DNA of 64,000 bases from assembly GCA_001970955.1 (NCBI GenBank), contig MPUH01000324.1, forward strand, positions 1 to 64,000. Direction: 5' to 3'. Positions 19,883 to 31,742 of this stretch are shown here, one piece after another (within the stretch, counting starts at the first letter, position 1; each line of letters opens with the position of its first letter). The DNA comes from Stentor coeruleus. Taxonomy: Eukaryota > Ciliophora > Heterotrichea > Heterotrichida > Stentoridae. The translations under genes and the position numbers were made by a program. The notes below the pieces were generated by a model that saw only the letters and a program-made list of their open reading frames with translations, made no database searches and was not told the DNA's origin.

Positions 19883-20836
19883 CTATTTAAATTCTAAAGA
19901 TTCTTCTTTGTTTTTTAAACATTTTTCAATATACCTTCTATAATACATATTGGTACCACAAAATGTATCCCAAAATATAAAATAAGCACCATAATTGCCA
20001 AGGTTATGAGAATGATGATAATCATGCAAGGCAGGATGAGTAGAAAAAGGTAAAACTCGAAGTGGACTCCAAGGAAAATCATATCCTGTATGTCCATCTA
20101 TAGATTCAAAAGTAACAAAAATAATCCACATATAAAATGTGAATATATGGCAATTTCTACCTAAAACCATTGGCCCAAGTCCAACAGGAAGTAAGTTTGC
20201 AAAAATATATTCAATAGGATGAGCATAGCTTGTTGTTAAACTTGTAGTTATTTTATGCTCATGATGTACTTTATGAATATTTTTATAGAACCAAGGGGTA
20301 TGAAGTAATCGATGTTCCCAATAAAATACAAAATCATGGATTATGCTAAAAACAAATATATGTAAAACAAGATCGGATATTGATGGAAAATCTTCGACTT
20401 TTTTGTTCATTTTGTTTTCACTACATACAATGCTTATATAAGCTGAAATAGGGGAATAGAAAAAATGATTCATTAAAATAACGTTGAATGCTTTTCTCCA
20501 TCCATCTCGAAATTCTGTTGGATTGCTTTCCCATGGCCATTGAGTTTTTTTCACCCTAAACTGTTCGAAAAGTGGGACTTTTTTTGTATAAAGCAAAAAT
20601 AAAAATAGGTTATACATGAAAATACAAGACAAAGATATACAGCTAGGTATGATCAAACTCATTATAATATCACTTTCAATTGGCAGATCAATAAAAAAAT
20701 AAAATCCAATTTTTGGTAGTATAGTAAAATATCCAAAAAACATACAAATAGCTACAAACATATAAAACCCTCTATCTTTAATTCTCATCTTCTCATACTC
20801 TATAAGATAACTAAAACCTTCTACCCAATTCTGCAT
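19883..20836 (-). CDS. Sterol desaturase/fatty acid hydroxylase family protein (copy 2)
   Basis: This 317-aa paralog of the downstream gene has the same spacing of di-iron ligands: HRLLH (175-179), HKVHH (188-192) and HDYHH (271-275). It also has SYAHPIEY and GHTGYDFPWSPLRVLPF, as in C-4 methylsterol oxidases and FAXDC2. It is an ER-type multi-pass enzyme of unknown substrate. It differs from the other three copies around the third box (FSTHPALHDYHH rather than FSAGAxYHxYHH), which may indicate a different substrate pocket. It is divergent from the kinase gene at 20952 with 115 bp between starts. Stop codon TAG. Confidence 0.92.
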   Translation of the reverse strand: MQNWVEGFSYLIEYEKMRIKDRGFYMFVAICMFFGYFTILPKIGFYFFIDLPIESDIIMSLIIPSCISLSCIFMYNLFLFLLYTKKVPLFEQFRVKKTQWPWESNPTEFRDGWRKAFNVILMNHFFYSPISAYISIVCSENKMNKKVEDFPSISDLVLHIFVFSIIHDFVFYWEHRLLHTPWFYKNIHKVHHEHKITTSLTTSYAHPIEYIFANLLPVGLGPMVLGRNCHIFTFYMWIIFVTFESIDGHTGYDFPWSPLRVLPFSTHPALHDYHHSHNLGNYGAYFIFWDTFCGTNMYYRRYIEKCLKNKEESLEFK

Positions 20837-20951
20837 ATTTATTAAACCTTATTTAAACAATAATATAAACATATATTATATCACAAATTCCTATATATAA
20901 AAATAGGATTTTATTTATTCTTAAGTAAAACTAATATAGTTATATTTAACA

Positions 20952-22247
20952 ATGGATCGGTTAGTACAGTATGAAATTTTAGAAAAGATAGGCAAAGGAA
21001 GTTTCGGAGAAGTCTTTAAAGCTTTCGCTAAAGAAACAGGTGAAATAGTTGCAATCAAAGTTATTGAACTCAATGTAAAAATCACTTAGGACGAAAATGT
21101 ACCAGAAACAATTAACCAAGAAATTCAAGTCCTAAAAGAGTCTCAGAACCAAAGAATCACAAAATTTTATGAATCTTTCATTAGCAACTCTCAATTGTAC
21201 ATAGTTATGGAATATGTTGCAGGAGGTTCAGTAAAAGATATCATAAAACTTCGAGGGCCTATTCCAGAAATTTATATCCCAATTTTACTAAGAGAAATTT
21301 TATTAGCTCTTAATTATTTGCACAGTGCAAAAAAAATCCATCGTGATGTGAAAGCAGCAAATATTTTGCTTTCAATGGATGGCCAGGTAAAACTTGCTGA
21401 TTTTGGTGTTGCAGCTAAAGTGACTGAATCAGTTTCAAAACGTAATTCTTTTGTTGGGACCCCTTATTGGATGGCTCCAGAAGTGATATCCCAAAGCAAT
21501 TATGACGCAAAAGCAGATATTTGGTCTTTAGGAATAACATCAATAGAATTAGCAACAGGAAATCCTCCTCATTATAGTATCCCTCCTATAAATGCTTTAT
21601 TTAAAATACAAACTGATCCACCACCTTTACTTGATAATTCCTTTTCTTTAGCTTTTAGAGATTTTGCAAGTCTCTGTCTACAGAAAGATATGAACCTACG
21701 CCCATCAGCAGTATCACTTCTTGAGCACAAATTCATAAAGTCAGCTAAAAAAATTTATTATTTATCAGATCTTTTAGATTCAGCTAATATTAATAGAAAA
21801 GAACATAGTCGATCATATTCTAATCAAGCTCCAGTTGAAACTGTTATGAAAATCCCAGAAACTACACATAGACATTCACATTCTTCTGAAAGTTCAAAAG
21901 CTCGTCAGTTTAATCATAGAAAAAATTCTAGCAATTGTTCTTCAGCATCGAATTCGACTTTGAAAAGTGTTGAATTGAATCCTTCTGAAGAACATTTAGC
22001 TGTAGTTAATGAAGAGTTCCCTGAAACACATAAACTTGTTAAAGAACCTTCTTTTTTAACGTTGTTGGAGTCTGCTATTGGGAATATAGAAACTAAAATG
22101 GAACATCTTAGTTCTATAGATAATCTTTATACTGCTGTTGCTGAATTAGAGATAAGAGATTCTAAAATGATGCCGAAAATATTTAGTGAAATCATGAAAA
22201 TTTATATTAATAGTTATCCTGCTGAGTACAAACAGTTATTTTCATAA
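20952..22247 (+). CDS. STE20/GCK-type serine/threonine protein kinase
   Basis: Two exons join across a 15-nt intron at 21075-21089 (GTAAAAATCACTTAG), giving 426 aa. The kinase domain (about 1-255) is complete: glycine loop GKGSFGEVF, VAIK lysine at 36, HRDVKAAN catalytic loop (His 125), DFG at 145-147, and GTPYWMAPEV, the signature of the STE20/germinal-centre group (MST/SOK/SPS1). A Ser/His/Asn-rich linker follows. A helical C-terminus (FLTLLESAIGNIETKMEHLS) could be a regulatory or dimerisation segment. Kinases of this group act on the cytoskeleton, polarity and Hippo/MOB-NDR pathways; the pathway here is unknown. Stop codon TAA. Confidence 0.95.
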
Positions 22248-22480
22248 AATAAGACATGAAATAATTAGTTAGAATATAAGGGTAAAATATAATGATGTTT
22301 GGTTGGGTTATTAAATAGTTTTATATTTTAGGATATATGGTTTAAGTATTGGTATTATATTTGGATAGATTTGTCTTTAGATTTGAAATTGAGGGGATTT
22401 TGGGATAGTTTGATGAATTAGAAATTTTTGTTTCTAATTACTCTACTCTTAATAAAACATAATTTTTAAAACAGGGGGGG

Positions 22481-24008
22481 TGTAATAAATATCTGATCAA
22501 GAGGAAAAGAAATCTTTCAAAAGTTTAAAAAAATACTTAGATAAAAGCGAAGCTCAATCAGAAGGCGATCCTATAAAAAAGCCTGGAATTTAAGAGAGCA
22601 CTTTTATGCATGGAATAGGTTACTATAATTATAAAAATTTACCTAAAGATTATTTTGAAGACTTTTGTAAAACTAGCGATGACTATTTCATTCCTAAAAT
22701 AAAGCAGACTCATATAAGTGTTGCTGCTTTCTTTTTTGAGTCTAAAGAGAAAAGAGATAATAAATTTATTGAAAATTCACTTAAATGAACATAATATCTA
22801 AGGGTCTTAAATTTTCAATAGATCCTAATTCAAATCTTGAATAAATACTAGAAGATAACTTAAAATATAATTTCAAAAATTTCCTATCAGATAAAAGCCC
22901 TGCCTTACTTAAAGAAAAAAAAAAATTTTTTTCAAAACTATAGACTCACTTGCTGCTAAAGCATATTTTGATTCTGTCACTCTTTTCCAAAAGTAGAAAA
23001 TGAATTAAATAAAGGATTCGAAATATCTACTGAGATTATTTGTTTATCAATTATTCAACAAGTTTTATTGTTTTTTATCAGAAGTTTCGAAGTTTTAAAT
23101 GATTTTTTTAAGCATTGAAACATTTTATAGATTAATGAAATTTAGTTTTTATGAATTAAAATCAAGGCTCAACTCATATATACTTGAAACTCAAGCATTA
23201 ATATTTAATCTTATGTATTTCTCTTTAGCTTCAGACTTTAAGTTAAATAATTCAATAAACTATTTTACATTTAGTGTAAATGTTCTAAGATGTAGTGTAT
23301 CCAATATTCAAAAATTAACTGAAATCATTAACCCTATAAATAATTTGAAAGATATATTTTTTGTGAAAGAGTCAAAAAAGCTTTCGAAATTCAAAACCCT
23401 ATTTTTTTTGAGAATTTTGAAAAGAAGCTGATAATGCTATTGATAAAACTTACGCTTTTGATTTTTTAAATATTAGAATTACTGGCATATTGGCATTGAA
23501 TCGAAACATTATAACAAATACAACACCTTTATATTTTATTGAAAAAGATAAAATTGGCTACTATGCAATTGTTATCTTACACGAACTAGCTCACTTAGTA
23601 TTGAGACATAAATACATAACTGTAAAAGAGTATTTAGAATGTGATAACTATGAAAATACATTTCTTTCCGACTGTTATGAAATACCTAATTTGGCAGGCG
23701 AGGTCAATAAATTACAAAGAGAGAGTGGGCAATAATCAGAGGCAGGATTTCAATTAGAAATAAGAGTTTTAAGCCGAAGACTGACTGAACTCAATTCTTT
23801 TGCTGCTCATTTTTTAAGTAATCCAAATAATTGGAATAGAAGTGATTTTCAGGAAATTCTGATGACTGAAAATTTTAAAAGTATTGATGCTGAAGGTAAT
23901 AAAGTTAAATTTGCTACATTGAGAACATCTTTCTTAGATTCTAATAATGAAGTTAGCAGATGCAACATTGCAATACTTAGAGTTGTGTTGGAAAAGCAAA
24001 GAGATTAA
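22481..24008 (+). pseudogene. Broken gene with an HExxH metallopeptidase-like region
   Basis: About 1.5 kb of plus-strand coding-like sequence is split by several in-frame interruptions and changes of reading frame, so it is not an active gene as it stands. The best-preserved part, about 23410-24008, includes AIVILHELAHLVLRHK, a zincin-type HExxH zinc site. After it comes an acidic stretch and a GFQLEIRVL helix, as seen in some uncharacterised HExxH proteins. The earlier part (ISDQEEKKSFKSLKKYLDKS, then HGIGYYNYKNLPKDYFEDF) matches nothing I know. It could be a decayed host gene or the remains of a mobile or acquired gene. It sits on the same strand just downstream of the kinase. Confidence 0.6.
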
Positions 24009-25021
24009 TTATTTTTAGTTTTTTTAGCTTTTAATTTAGTTACAAAATATTACAGTCCTGTGATAATTAATTATATTTTATGATCATAATAGCGACTATA
24101 TCATGATATAGAATAATATATCTTTTAATCATTATATGTCCATGATGCATTTATTGATTTATACTTAAAGGTTTAATCATCTCTTCAATGAGCATAGATA
24201 TATTTGCTATAATAGTGGCTTATTTAAAAATTGGAGATACTTGTTTATGGAGTCATTGGATCCTTACTACAAAAATATTCCATGATTGGATATACTTATT
24301 TTTCATCTTGATATGCATTTTTGAGTTCGAAAACCCAAGGCGTTTTAGTTTCTACTTGGCTATAACGAGAGGCTTTTAAATATTGGAACTGATTTTTATA
24401 TTTGATTTTATTAAGATCAATCTTTTTGATTGCAATCCTTTAAAACACAAATATCATTATAACTAAAAAAATCTTAATTTTATCAAAAGCATATGTAAAA
24501 ACTCCCTTCACCCTTAATAGCTTTCAACAAATCACAATATCTTTATAAATCAAATGATTATTGATAATAAAATTTGAATACTTCCTTCTATAAGTTAATT
24601 TAAGCCTGGGCTGAATAGAATTTTTATTTTACAAAGGTATCAAAATATTTATATTTTAACTTTAGGAAGGGTGATTCTATTAATCTTTTCTTAATAATTT
24701 TGGGTAACATAAACATCATTCCTTTAAAAAAAAAAAATCGATTATATGTATTTTTCCTTTTCAGGAATATTTTCTTTTATAATTTCCCTAGTATTTAAGC
24801 ATTTATGAAACTGTGATGGAGAGATGTTAGAATCTGGATGTAAATGTTTGAATTTATCTGAATGAAATTTGCTTTTAAAAACTCTTCAGACTTAAGATGC
24901 ACTCTATTCAATTTTGTTAAAAAAATTACTTTTGTTATCAAAGCATTTTAATATGTTGCATACTAGTAAAACTGTGCTAACAACAAAATACTTAATAAAA
25001 CTTATTAGATTATTTCATAGT
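24009..25021. other. Intergenic spacer, convergent side of the sulfotransferase
   Basis: This AT-rich spacer of about 1 kb lies between the broken HExxH gene and the stop codon of the minus-strand sulfotransferase. A 63-codon ORF at 24188 has biased composition and no family resemblance, and is probably chance. The right part is G-poor on the plus strand, matching the downstream side of a minus-strand gene. Confidence 0.6.
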
Positions 25022-26080
25022 TTATAAGTGGTAGGAATGCTGAAATATAAGATTCCTTAAGTCAGAACCTGCCATGCCCAGTAAAGCTTCTTCGCTTACA
25101 CCATTAATCAAATATTCGCTTAGATGATCAATGCATGATGAAAATGTTAGATCACGGTGCAAAAGTGAATTCGCTAGTTGATAAACCTTTTCACTATCTT
25201 TAAGATTCAAGAACTTCATAAGCTTATTAGTCTCTTCAGCTGGGTTTCTTATCATACTTTCAAGGTGCAGTTCATAAAACCTGATTTTCCTTTCCTCATT
25301 GCTCATTTTCAGTTTAAACTCTTCCGCACTTAGCGTACATAATGCCCATTCTACAAGTGCTTTAGCAAATACACACTCCTCAGCATGTGATATATATTCT
25401 TCTGGGAGCTTAAAAACATGCTAAATATAATATACTTTAAAATGTTCTAGTAACAACAACAATTGACTCCATTTGTATTTATTATACCCAAACCAAGTAT
25501 CTGGTTGAAATCTTGATATACTCCTTGCTGTTTGTATAGGGTTTCTTTTAACCATAATAAATTTACAATTAGGGAAAAGTGCATCTAACCAATCAAGTCG
25601 AAAAGTGTTTTCAGGTGTTTTTTCAACAAGAGTTGTTTTCCCAAGCATTTCTGTTACAGAAAACAAAAGTTCATTAATTTTTTTAGCTTGAGTCTGATCT
25701 GAGGGTTTTTTCATTTTTAATCTTCCTTTACGTTTTTCTGCTTGAGATGACCATACATCAAAATTAGGGAAAATTTGCATCCATAAACCCCGAGGCTCAT
25801 TTAAAAAGCATAAATCAGGATGAGCTGAAAGGATTTTAGAGATGACAGTTGTTCCCGATCGACCACATCCTATAACAAAATGTGGAGTCCATTCAGAAGA
25901 AGGGATTTTTATGTCAATATTAATTTTAGAAACTGTTCCTGTACGATAAAAGTAATCATCAAGTGGAAGGAAGGCATGAGGATTATATGTAAGCCAATGG
26001 GAGTCTATACGTTCTTCTTGTAGTTGGTCTTTCCAGTCTTCACCGTCACTGGATTCTGTATCTGAGTTCATGTTGTCCAT
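25022..26080 (-). CDS. Sulfotransferase family protein
   Basis: Two exons join across a 15-nt intron (25421-25435, minus-strand GTATATTATATTTAG), giving 347 aa from the ATG at 26080. The PAPS 5'-phosphosulfate-binding loop is clear: FVIGCGRSGTTVISKILSAH, residues about 69-88. It is followed by FLNEPRGLW, the catalytic-region helix, and the 3'-phosphate-binding segment FIMVKRNPIQTARSI. The C-terminus (MRFYELHLESM-like, then PAEETNKLMKFLNL) has the usual sulfotransferase layout. The enzyme moves sulfate from PAPS to a hydroxyl or amine; the substrate is unknown. No signal peptide or transmembrane anchor is apparent, so it resembles the cytosolic-type class, although N-termini of Golgi enzymes vary. 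Stop codon TAA. Confidence 0.9.
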
Positions 26081-27483
26081 AATAATTCTATTAGCCAAGT
26101 TTTTATTGTATGAATGATTTTGAAAATTTTATGGAATTTGGATAGGGTTTAATATAACAGAGAAACTTTAAAGGAAAAAAATCAATGTTTTTATATGATT
26201 TAATGTGGGGAAGTTAGGCTTTTGGGTTAAGAAGAGGTTTTTTTGAGGATTGTGGGTTGAAAAACTGAGAAAATGGTTTTAGTAAGCGGATTGAAGCGTA
26301 TTAAAGTTAGGATGTAATGGTTTTTTTATGAGGAAATTAGTTTTGGGTTTATGGAATGGGTGTTAGGATGTTTGGAGTAGATATTAAATATGATTGTGAA
26401 GGTTGATGAACAGAAGATGTTGATAAGGGTGAAATAAAGTTTTGGTTTAGGATTTTTTGCTGGTATTTTAAGTTTTAATAAGGCTAATGGAATATTTGTA
26501 TAATTAAGACTTGAGTAGACCTGAAAATTATGAATAAAGTTAAGAATTTATATAAAGGTTTTATTGTTTAAGCTTGATGATTGATATTTTCTTTGTGTGT
26601 AATTTTTATGGTTTGCTGATTGGATGTTAGGCTAGCTGGATTTGGCTAACTTTTAGATTTACTCAAAAATTTTATTCAGAATCTTATAAAAACTTATTTG
26701 TATAGAAGAAAATCGATTTAGATTTATTAGCAACTATATTTCATACCTTTATTAGTCATAAAATATATGTCTAAATTAACCCCACACTTTGAATATAATA
26801 TTCTAAACTTATACCAAATTATAATTCTAATATCGATATATATATCTCAAATCCACTAAATACAAAATGTTAAAATACTTAAATTTATATAATTGTTTTC
26901 TCATATAAGAGCGATAACAGATCTGTATCAATAATTTTCATCATTATATATTATTTCTAAGATCTTCCAAAGTATAAAAAAATATTTAACACTTCAAATC
27001 TCATTAATCCTACTAAGACCTAATAATCCTAATAATCCTATTATCATATATAACTTATATTTAGTTTATATAAAAAATATAAGAATTTTGAAAAAATGAA
27101 GATGTATAAGACAATAAATTAGGATTTTGTTTCTGTTTTAAGCTATGAAAGATAAAGATATTGAATATAAGAGAATTGTGTTAAAGATTTTATGGGTGCT
27201 AAAGGGAAATTAAAAATTAGATAAATTAGGCAAATGCTAAAACATATGAAAAAAAAGAAAAATAATCTAGAAAAAGCTTGAACAGTAGGGTTGTATATGA
27301 GAAAGTGAATATTTTGATAAGTTTTTTAATATAATTATAGCAGGGTATTAGTCTATAATCATTTTTACATTATAGCAAGCGTACTGATATATAAATAATT
27401 TCTTTGCATCAGCTTAGTTTCAAAAATATGTCGAAAATTAGCCTTTTATATATATAAATGCTATATATAATTATCAAATCTAC
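26081..27483. other. Intergenic spacer between sulfotransferase and MYB genes
   Basis: This 1.4-kb spacer shows three compositional blocks: 26100-26640 C-poor, 26640-27060 G-poor, 27070-27350 C-poor (plus strand). The first block fits the upstream side of the sulfotransferase. The second and third are not explained by the flanking minus-strand genes. No ORF, tRNA or structured RNA is recognised. Confidence 0.55.
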
Positions 27484-28053
27484 CTACTCTTGACTTTTGC
27501 TTCTTATCATTTCTTCTATATGCGATATCAAATACTCAGTGGCAATTTCATAATTACTGCAACCTGCAGTTTGCTGGATACTTTTCATCAAAGTATTCCA
27601 CCTGTTTTTGACAGAATTTTCAGTCCTCCCATTAAGTACTTTTGATATAAAGCTCCACTTTTTGCCAATATTTTTAAATTCTTTGAGAAGTATTAAATCT
27701 TCCTCATAGCTCCATTCGCCTTTGTTTATTTCAGGGTTAAGATGATTATTCCATCTTTCCCTACAATTTTTCCCTTTCCTATGGTTATTGAATTTTTCAT
27801 TTAGCACCCTAGAAATTTTTGCCCACTTTTTTACTCCATATTCTGCTACAAGGTCTTTAAGGACTAAATCTTCTTCATAATTCCAAGGTTTTGTTTTTAT
27901 ACCCCCTCTAGGAAGAGCTGTAACGGTATTTGGCATCTCTTGAGGAATATTAGCAAGATTGTATACAGGGCTAAAGGTCCCAGTTGCATAATTCGGTATA
28001 CAAGGCACCCAAATGATACCAGTTTGGGGGAAGCTAGAGTAAATCATATCCAT
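27484..28053 (-). CDS. R2R3-type MYB transcription factor
   Basis: This 189-aa protein has two MYB DNA-binding repeats. The first (about residues 56-108) contains PWNYEEDLVLKDLVAEYG, WAKISRVLN and CRERWNNHLNP. The second (about 110-160) contains GEWSYEEDLILLKEFKNIG, WSFISKVL and GRTENSVKNRWN. The spaced tryptophans that form the hydrophobic core are present, and the RWNNHL/NRWNTL recognition helices are typical. It is a sequence-specific nuclear DNA-binding protein of the c-MYB class. The flanks outside the repeats are short, so an activation domain is not obvious. Stop codon TAG. Confidence 0.94.
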   Translation of the reverse strand: MDMIYSSFPQTGIIWVPCIPNYATGTFSPVYNLANIPQEMPNTVTALPRGGIKTKPWNYEEDLVLKDLVAEYGVKKWAKISRVLNEKFNNHRKGKNCRERWNNHLNPEINKGEWSYEEDLILLKEFKNIGKKWSFISKVLNGRTENSVKNRWNTLMKSIQQTAGCSNYEIATEYLISHIEEMIRSKSQE

Positions 28054-29796
28054 ATTTTATATTACAATGAAAAAAATATTTTTTTGACTATAAACACTGT
28101 TGTATAAGATACTTTTCTATGAGTATTACTATTATATATATATAAATTCTGTAGTTTATATGCTTTCTTCTTGTAAAATTTATATACAACTATAGGATTT
28201 TCCCTTAAAATATACTGACTTTAACTGATATGAACTGCACTTTTACCGTCTTTTTCATAAACTATTATATTAATTCTCACTTTTATTGATCAATTTTTAC
28301 TACTAGTCTTTTAATAGATCCGTGGTTTATAGACTTTTACTCTTTTAATTCTATACTGTTTTATTTAATACGGATTTGATGAAGTAAAGATTTTAGGAGA
28401 AAATATGAAAATTTTATGTTTAAGACTTATAAGATTAGTTATTTATTAGGTTATTAGTTAAGGTTAATAGTTTTGAGAATCTATCGAGGATTGTCCTAGA
28501 GTAAGATAATATTTGACTCAAGTTTTTTGTATTTTTGTGGATTTTTTAGTTAAAATTTTTACGTAACTAGGAAATATCAATAAGATAGGGCCTGAGAAAT
28601 TTATTGTACTTTGAATTGTATAGGATTTGATAGTTAATTTTTTTTTAGCATAAGGGTATTTTGAATAACTGTAAAGGATTATTTTGATGTAGTAGCTGTA
28701 TATGGTTGCACTTGATTGATTTTTAGATCTCAGCTGTGGATTAAAAGATTTCATTTATCCTCAAATTCGTATTCGATTAAGTGAGTAGTTGGGTGTAAAA
28801 TACTCTGCTTTTTTATAGTTATTTAATCGTGTTTGCCTGTATCATTTTGTTAATCAAGGCTTAGAGATATAAAAAGTAAGTTCCGAATGAAATCTTTGAC
28901 TGATTAGAATGATGATGATTTTTTTAATTACATAAGCATTTAAAGCACCTAATTGGTATTAAAATCTTGAAGTTTTATTTGAGAATAAAAGGATTATTAA
29001 AATGCTAAAGATTAATTTTAGAAGGTCTTTTTTATATGTCTGTCATGATTAGTCTATTGAGATTATACTATAATTTCAATACTTTTTAGAATTAAGATTT
29101 TATAGTTTTTGTTTGAGATTTTTAGTTTTTGATTTGAATGTGGTAGAAACTTAAAGGATATTTATTAATTTTTATATTTGATGAGATGATAATAAGATTA
29201 TATAAGCTTTTAGATGTAATTTTAAGTATTTCCTTATGGGTATGTTATTACTATTTTATAATATAACGTGCTAAGCTTATAAACGTTTCATTTATCCATT
29301 AAGACCAAAAGTTTGTTTTCAGTCTGATAAGTTTTCATGATATAATTCCTATACCAAAATCAAATACTCCAATTTTATAAACCACTTTTAATAAACAACT
29401 TATAACATAATAAAAGTATTAAAAACTAGCCTAAAACAAAATCCTCAAACACAACCAGCTCCTTTCCTTCCCATATTTCTCATTAAACAACAAAAAACTT
29501 CCCCAAAACCCCGATCTTATCTCTCATCAAAATCCCAAAAGCCACAAAAAATCCATTCAAAAGCCTCTAAAATCCGTATTTCCAAATCTTCATCCATCAT
29601 TTCATATCAATTTCAAAATCCATATAATAAATATCCTATCTTTCCTTACATATAATTTTCCAATATAAATCCAGTATCAACTAACCCTCTACCTTCCAAT
29701 AATAATATAATAACCCTTCCAATATCTCTATCTTTTCTTTATTCCCAATCCTAAAACTGGAGCATTTTTACCATAATCCTAAGTCTTATAATAAAT
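28054..29796. other. Divergent intergenic region (MYB / Rab7) with skew switch
   Basis: This 1.7-kb spacer lies between two divergent genes. To about 29250 it is C-poor on the plus strand; from about 29340 to 29790 it is strikingly G-poor and C-rich. The switch near 29270-29340 is one of the clearest in the window. A 78-codon minus-strand ORF at 28518-28754 lies in low-complexity AT-rich sequence and is not supported as a gene. Confidence 0.65.
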
Positions 29797-30423
29797 ATGT
29801 CAACAGGACGAAAGCACCTGCTTAAAGTCATTATCCTTGGTGATTCAGCGTAATTTTAATATAGTGTTGGCAAGACTTCTTTAATGAATCAATACGTGAA
29901 TAAAAGATTTAGCCAGCAATACAAAGCGACAATAGGTGCTGATTTTCTGACAAAAGAAGTAATGATTGATGATAAACTTGTCACACTTCAAATATGGGAT
30001 ACAGCAGGTCAAGAAAGATTCCAAAGTTTAGGTGTAGCTTTTTATCGTGGTGCTGATTGTTGTGTTATGGTTTATGATATAACTGCAGTAAAAACTTTTG
30101 AGTCTTTAGCTTCATGGAAAGAAGAGTTTCTTAATCAATCTAATCCTAAAGACCCTGAAAATTTCCCATTTGTTGTATTAGGGAATAAACTTGATAAAGA
30201 ACCTGAAAGAAAAGTTCCTACAGCTAAAGCTCAACAATGGTGTAAAGCTAATGGGGATATACCGTTTTATGAAACTTCGGCTAAGGAAGCGGTTAATGTA
30301 GAAGAAGCTTTTCAGGCTATTGCTAAGAAGGCTTTGGCTCAAGTGAAAGATGAGGAGGATTTTAAACCTAATATTGACTTGAAGAAGAAATCAGAGAAGA
30401 GCAGTGGGGGAAAGTGTTGCTAA
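29797..30423 (+). CDS. RAB7: Rab7 small GTPase
   Basis: Two exons join across a 15-nt intron at 29850-29864 (GTAATTTTAATATAG) that interrupts the P-loop; splicing restores GDSAVGKTSL. The 203-aa protein has switch [13 protein letters not shown] (Rab7 type), [17 protein letters not shown] and [14 protein letters not shown], and ends GGKCC for double geranylgeranylation. Rab7 drives late endosome, lysosome and phagosome traffic and fusion, relevant to food vacuoles in a ciliate. The start ATG lies in ATAAATATGTC, a context shared by several genes here. Stop codon TAA. Confidence 0.97.
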
Positions 30424-31118
30424 TTAGGTTGATTATTCGATATTAAGGGTTTTTTAGAATTAGAAAGTGGGTTGAGAGATTGTTGTTGGGGAAATATGAA
30501 ATTTGAGAGGATTATTAGGTAATAGAAAGAGGAAATTATCCATTTTAGATTTTCGTGAGGTTTGGGTTTTTAGATTGTGGCTTTTTGGGTTTAGGTATTG
30601 AAGATAGGCTAGATTGGGATTGTTATGATAAAATTATGAGTTTTTGGTGAAGGGTTGTGTTTATTAGTAGATGACTAGGATATTTTTATAGGTTAGATAT
30701 GATTGAATGATTTATAGTTTGATGATAAGTTTGGAATGGGTTTTTTAGAGTGGTAGAAATAACAGGGAGAATTTAGATATCTTGTATATGTTAAAAATCA
30801 ACTTTATTACTATATTTAAGTTTACATAAGAACTAGAGTATAAGCAAATAAAGCAATTAACTGTAGGATAGATTATGAATATATAATATTCCTAACTAAG
30901 GCTTCAAATCCTTAGTTTTTTTCAATCAAATCTACTTTAAAAAAAACACAAATTCCTCAGTCTAAAAGTATTTTTCCTATACAAACTCAATAAAAAAAAA
31001 AAATTCTCAATTTCCAAAAAGCAAAAGCCCACTATAAAATAACTTTATTAGATAAATGAGATTATTTTATACACATAATATAAGTATATGGAAATTAGCG
31101 CTAAAGTAAATAACTAAA
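30424..31118. other. Intergenic spacer between Rab7 and thymidine kinase
   Basis: The first half (to about 30780) is G/T-rich and C-poor and the second half (from about 30890) is G-poor on the plus strand. This is the downstream-then-upstream pattern expected between two plus-strand genes. No gene is visible. Confidence 0.65.
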
Positions 31119-31742
31119 ATGGCAGAGACTGTATACGCGCGAGAAACTACAGGTGTAGAAAAGCGGCTATACAAAAGCAAATCATCAAAAGGTGAGATAC
31201 AAGTTATATTCGGACCCATGTTCTCAGGGAAATCCACAGAATTATTAAGGAGGATTCGAAGATATAAAATAAAAAATGACTCATGTTTATTGCTCAAAAC
31301 AAAGGATTCAAGATATCTAAATGATAATGAAAAAGTTGTAACACATGACCAATTTAATTATCTTGATGCTGATTCTTGTGATTTTTTATTTGAAAAAACT
31401 GATATTGCTATGAACTATGATGTGATAGGTATTGACGAAGGGCAGTTTTTCTCTGATATAATTCCTTTTGCAGAAATGATGGCAAATCATGGGAAAACAA
31501 TTATAATTGCCTGTTTAGATAGTGATTTTAGAAGAGAACCTTTTGGGAATATATGTCAGATTATAGCTAAAGCTGAGAAAGTTACAAAACTCACAAGTAT
31601 CTGTCATTATTGTAAAGAAGATGCATCGTTTAGTGCGAGAATAACAAAAGAAACATCAATAAAACTTATTGGAGGGAAAGACAAATATAGACCTGTATGC
31701 AGGAGTTGCTATATAGATTTTATCACTCATGGAAATAATTAA
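31119..31742 (+). CDS. Thymidine kinase (TK1 type)
   Basis: This 207-aa protein is a TK1-like thymidine kinase, which phosphorylates thymidine in the dTTP salvage pathway. The P-loop FGPMFSGKST lies at residues 31-40, DEGQFF is the Walker-B-like acidic motif with the catalytic glutamate, and LDSDFRREPFG is the conserved strand-turn. The structural zinc is bound by CHYC and CRSC pairs around the lasso loop. Length is close to the core enzyme (about 190-235 aa). The N-terminal 25 residues are basic and variable. No intron is seen. Stop codon TAA. Confidence 0.95.
   Translation: MAETVYARETTGVEKRLYKSKSSKGEIQVIFGPMFSGKSTELLRRIRRYKIKNDSCLLLKTKDSRYLNDNEKVVTHDQFNYLDADSCDFLFEKTDIAMNYDVIGIDEGQFFSDIIPFAEMMANHGKTIIIACLDSDFRREPFGNICQIIAKAEKVTKLTSICHYCKEDASFSARITKETSIKLIGGKDKYRPVCRSCYIDFITHGNN

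Noticed and set aside
22481-24008. Reading TAA/TAG as Gln to rescue the broken HExxH gene
   Set aside because: The sequence also changes frame and contains a TGA, and every neighbouring gene stops normally at TAA or TAG, so decay is the better explanation.
24188-24379. 63-codon plus-strand ORF with hydrophobic sequence
   Set aside because: It lies in AT-rich spacer, has no family resemblance and no supporting context; such lengths arise by chance.
28518-28754. 78-codon minus-strand ORF rich in Ser, Tyr, Lys and Ile
   Set aside because: Low-complexity translation of C-poor spacer upstream of the MYB gene; no recognisable motif or gene-like composition.
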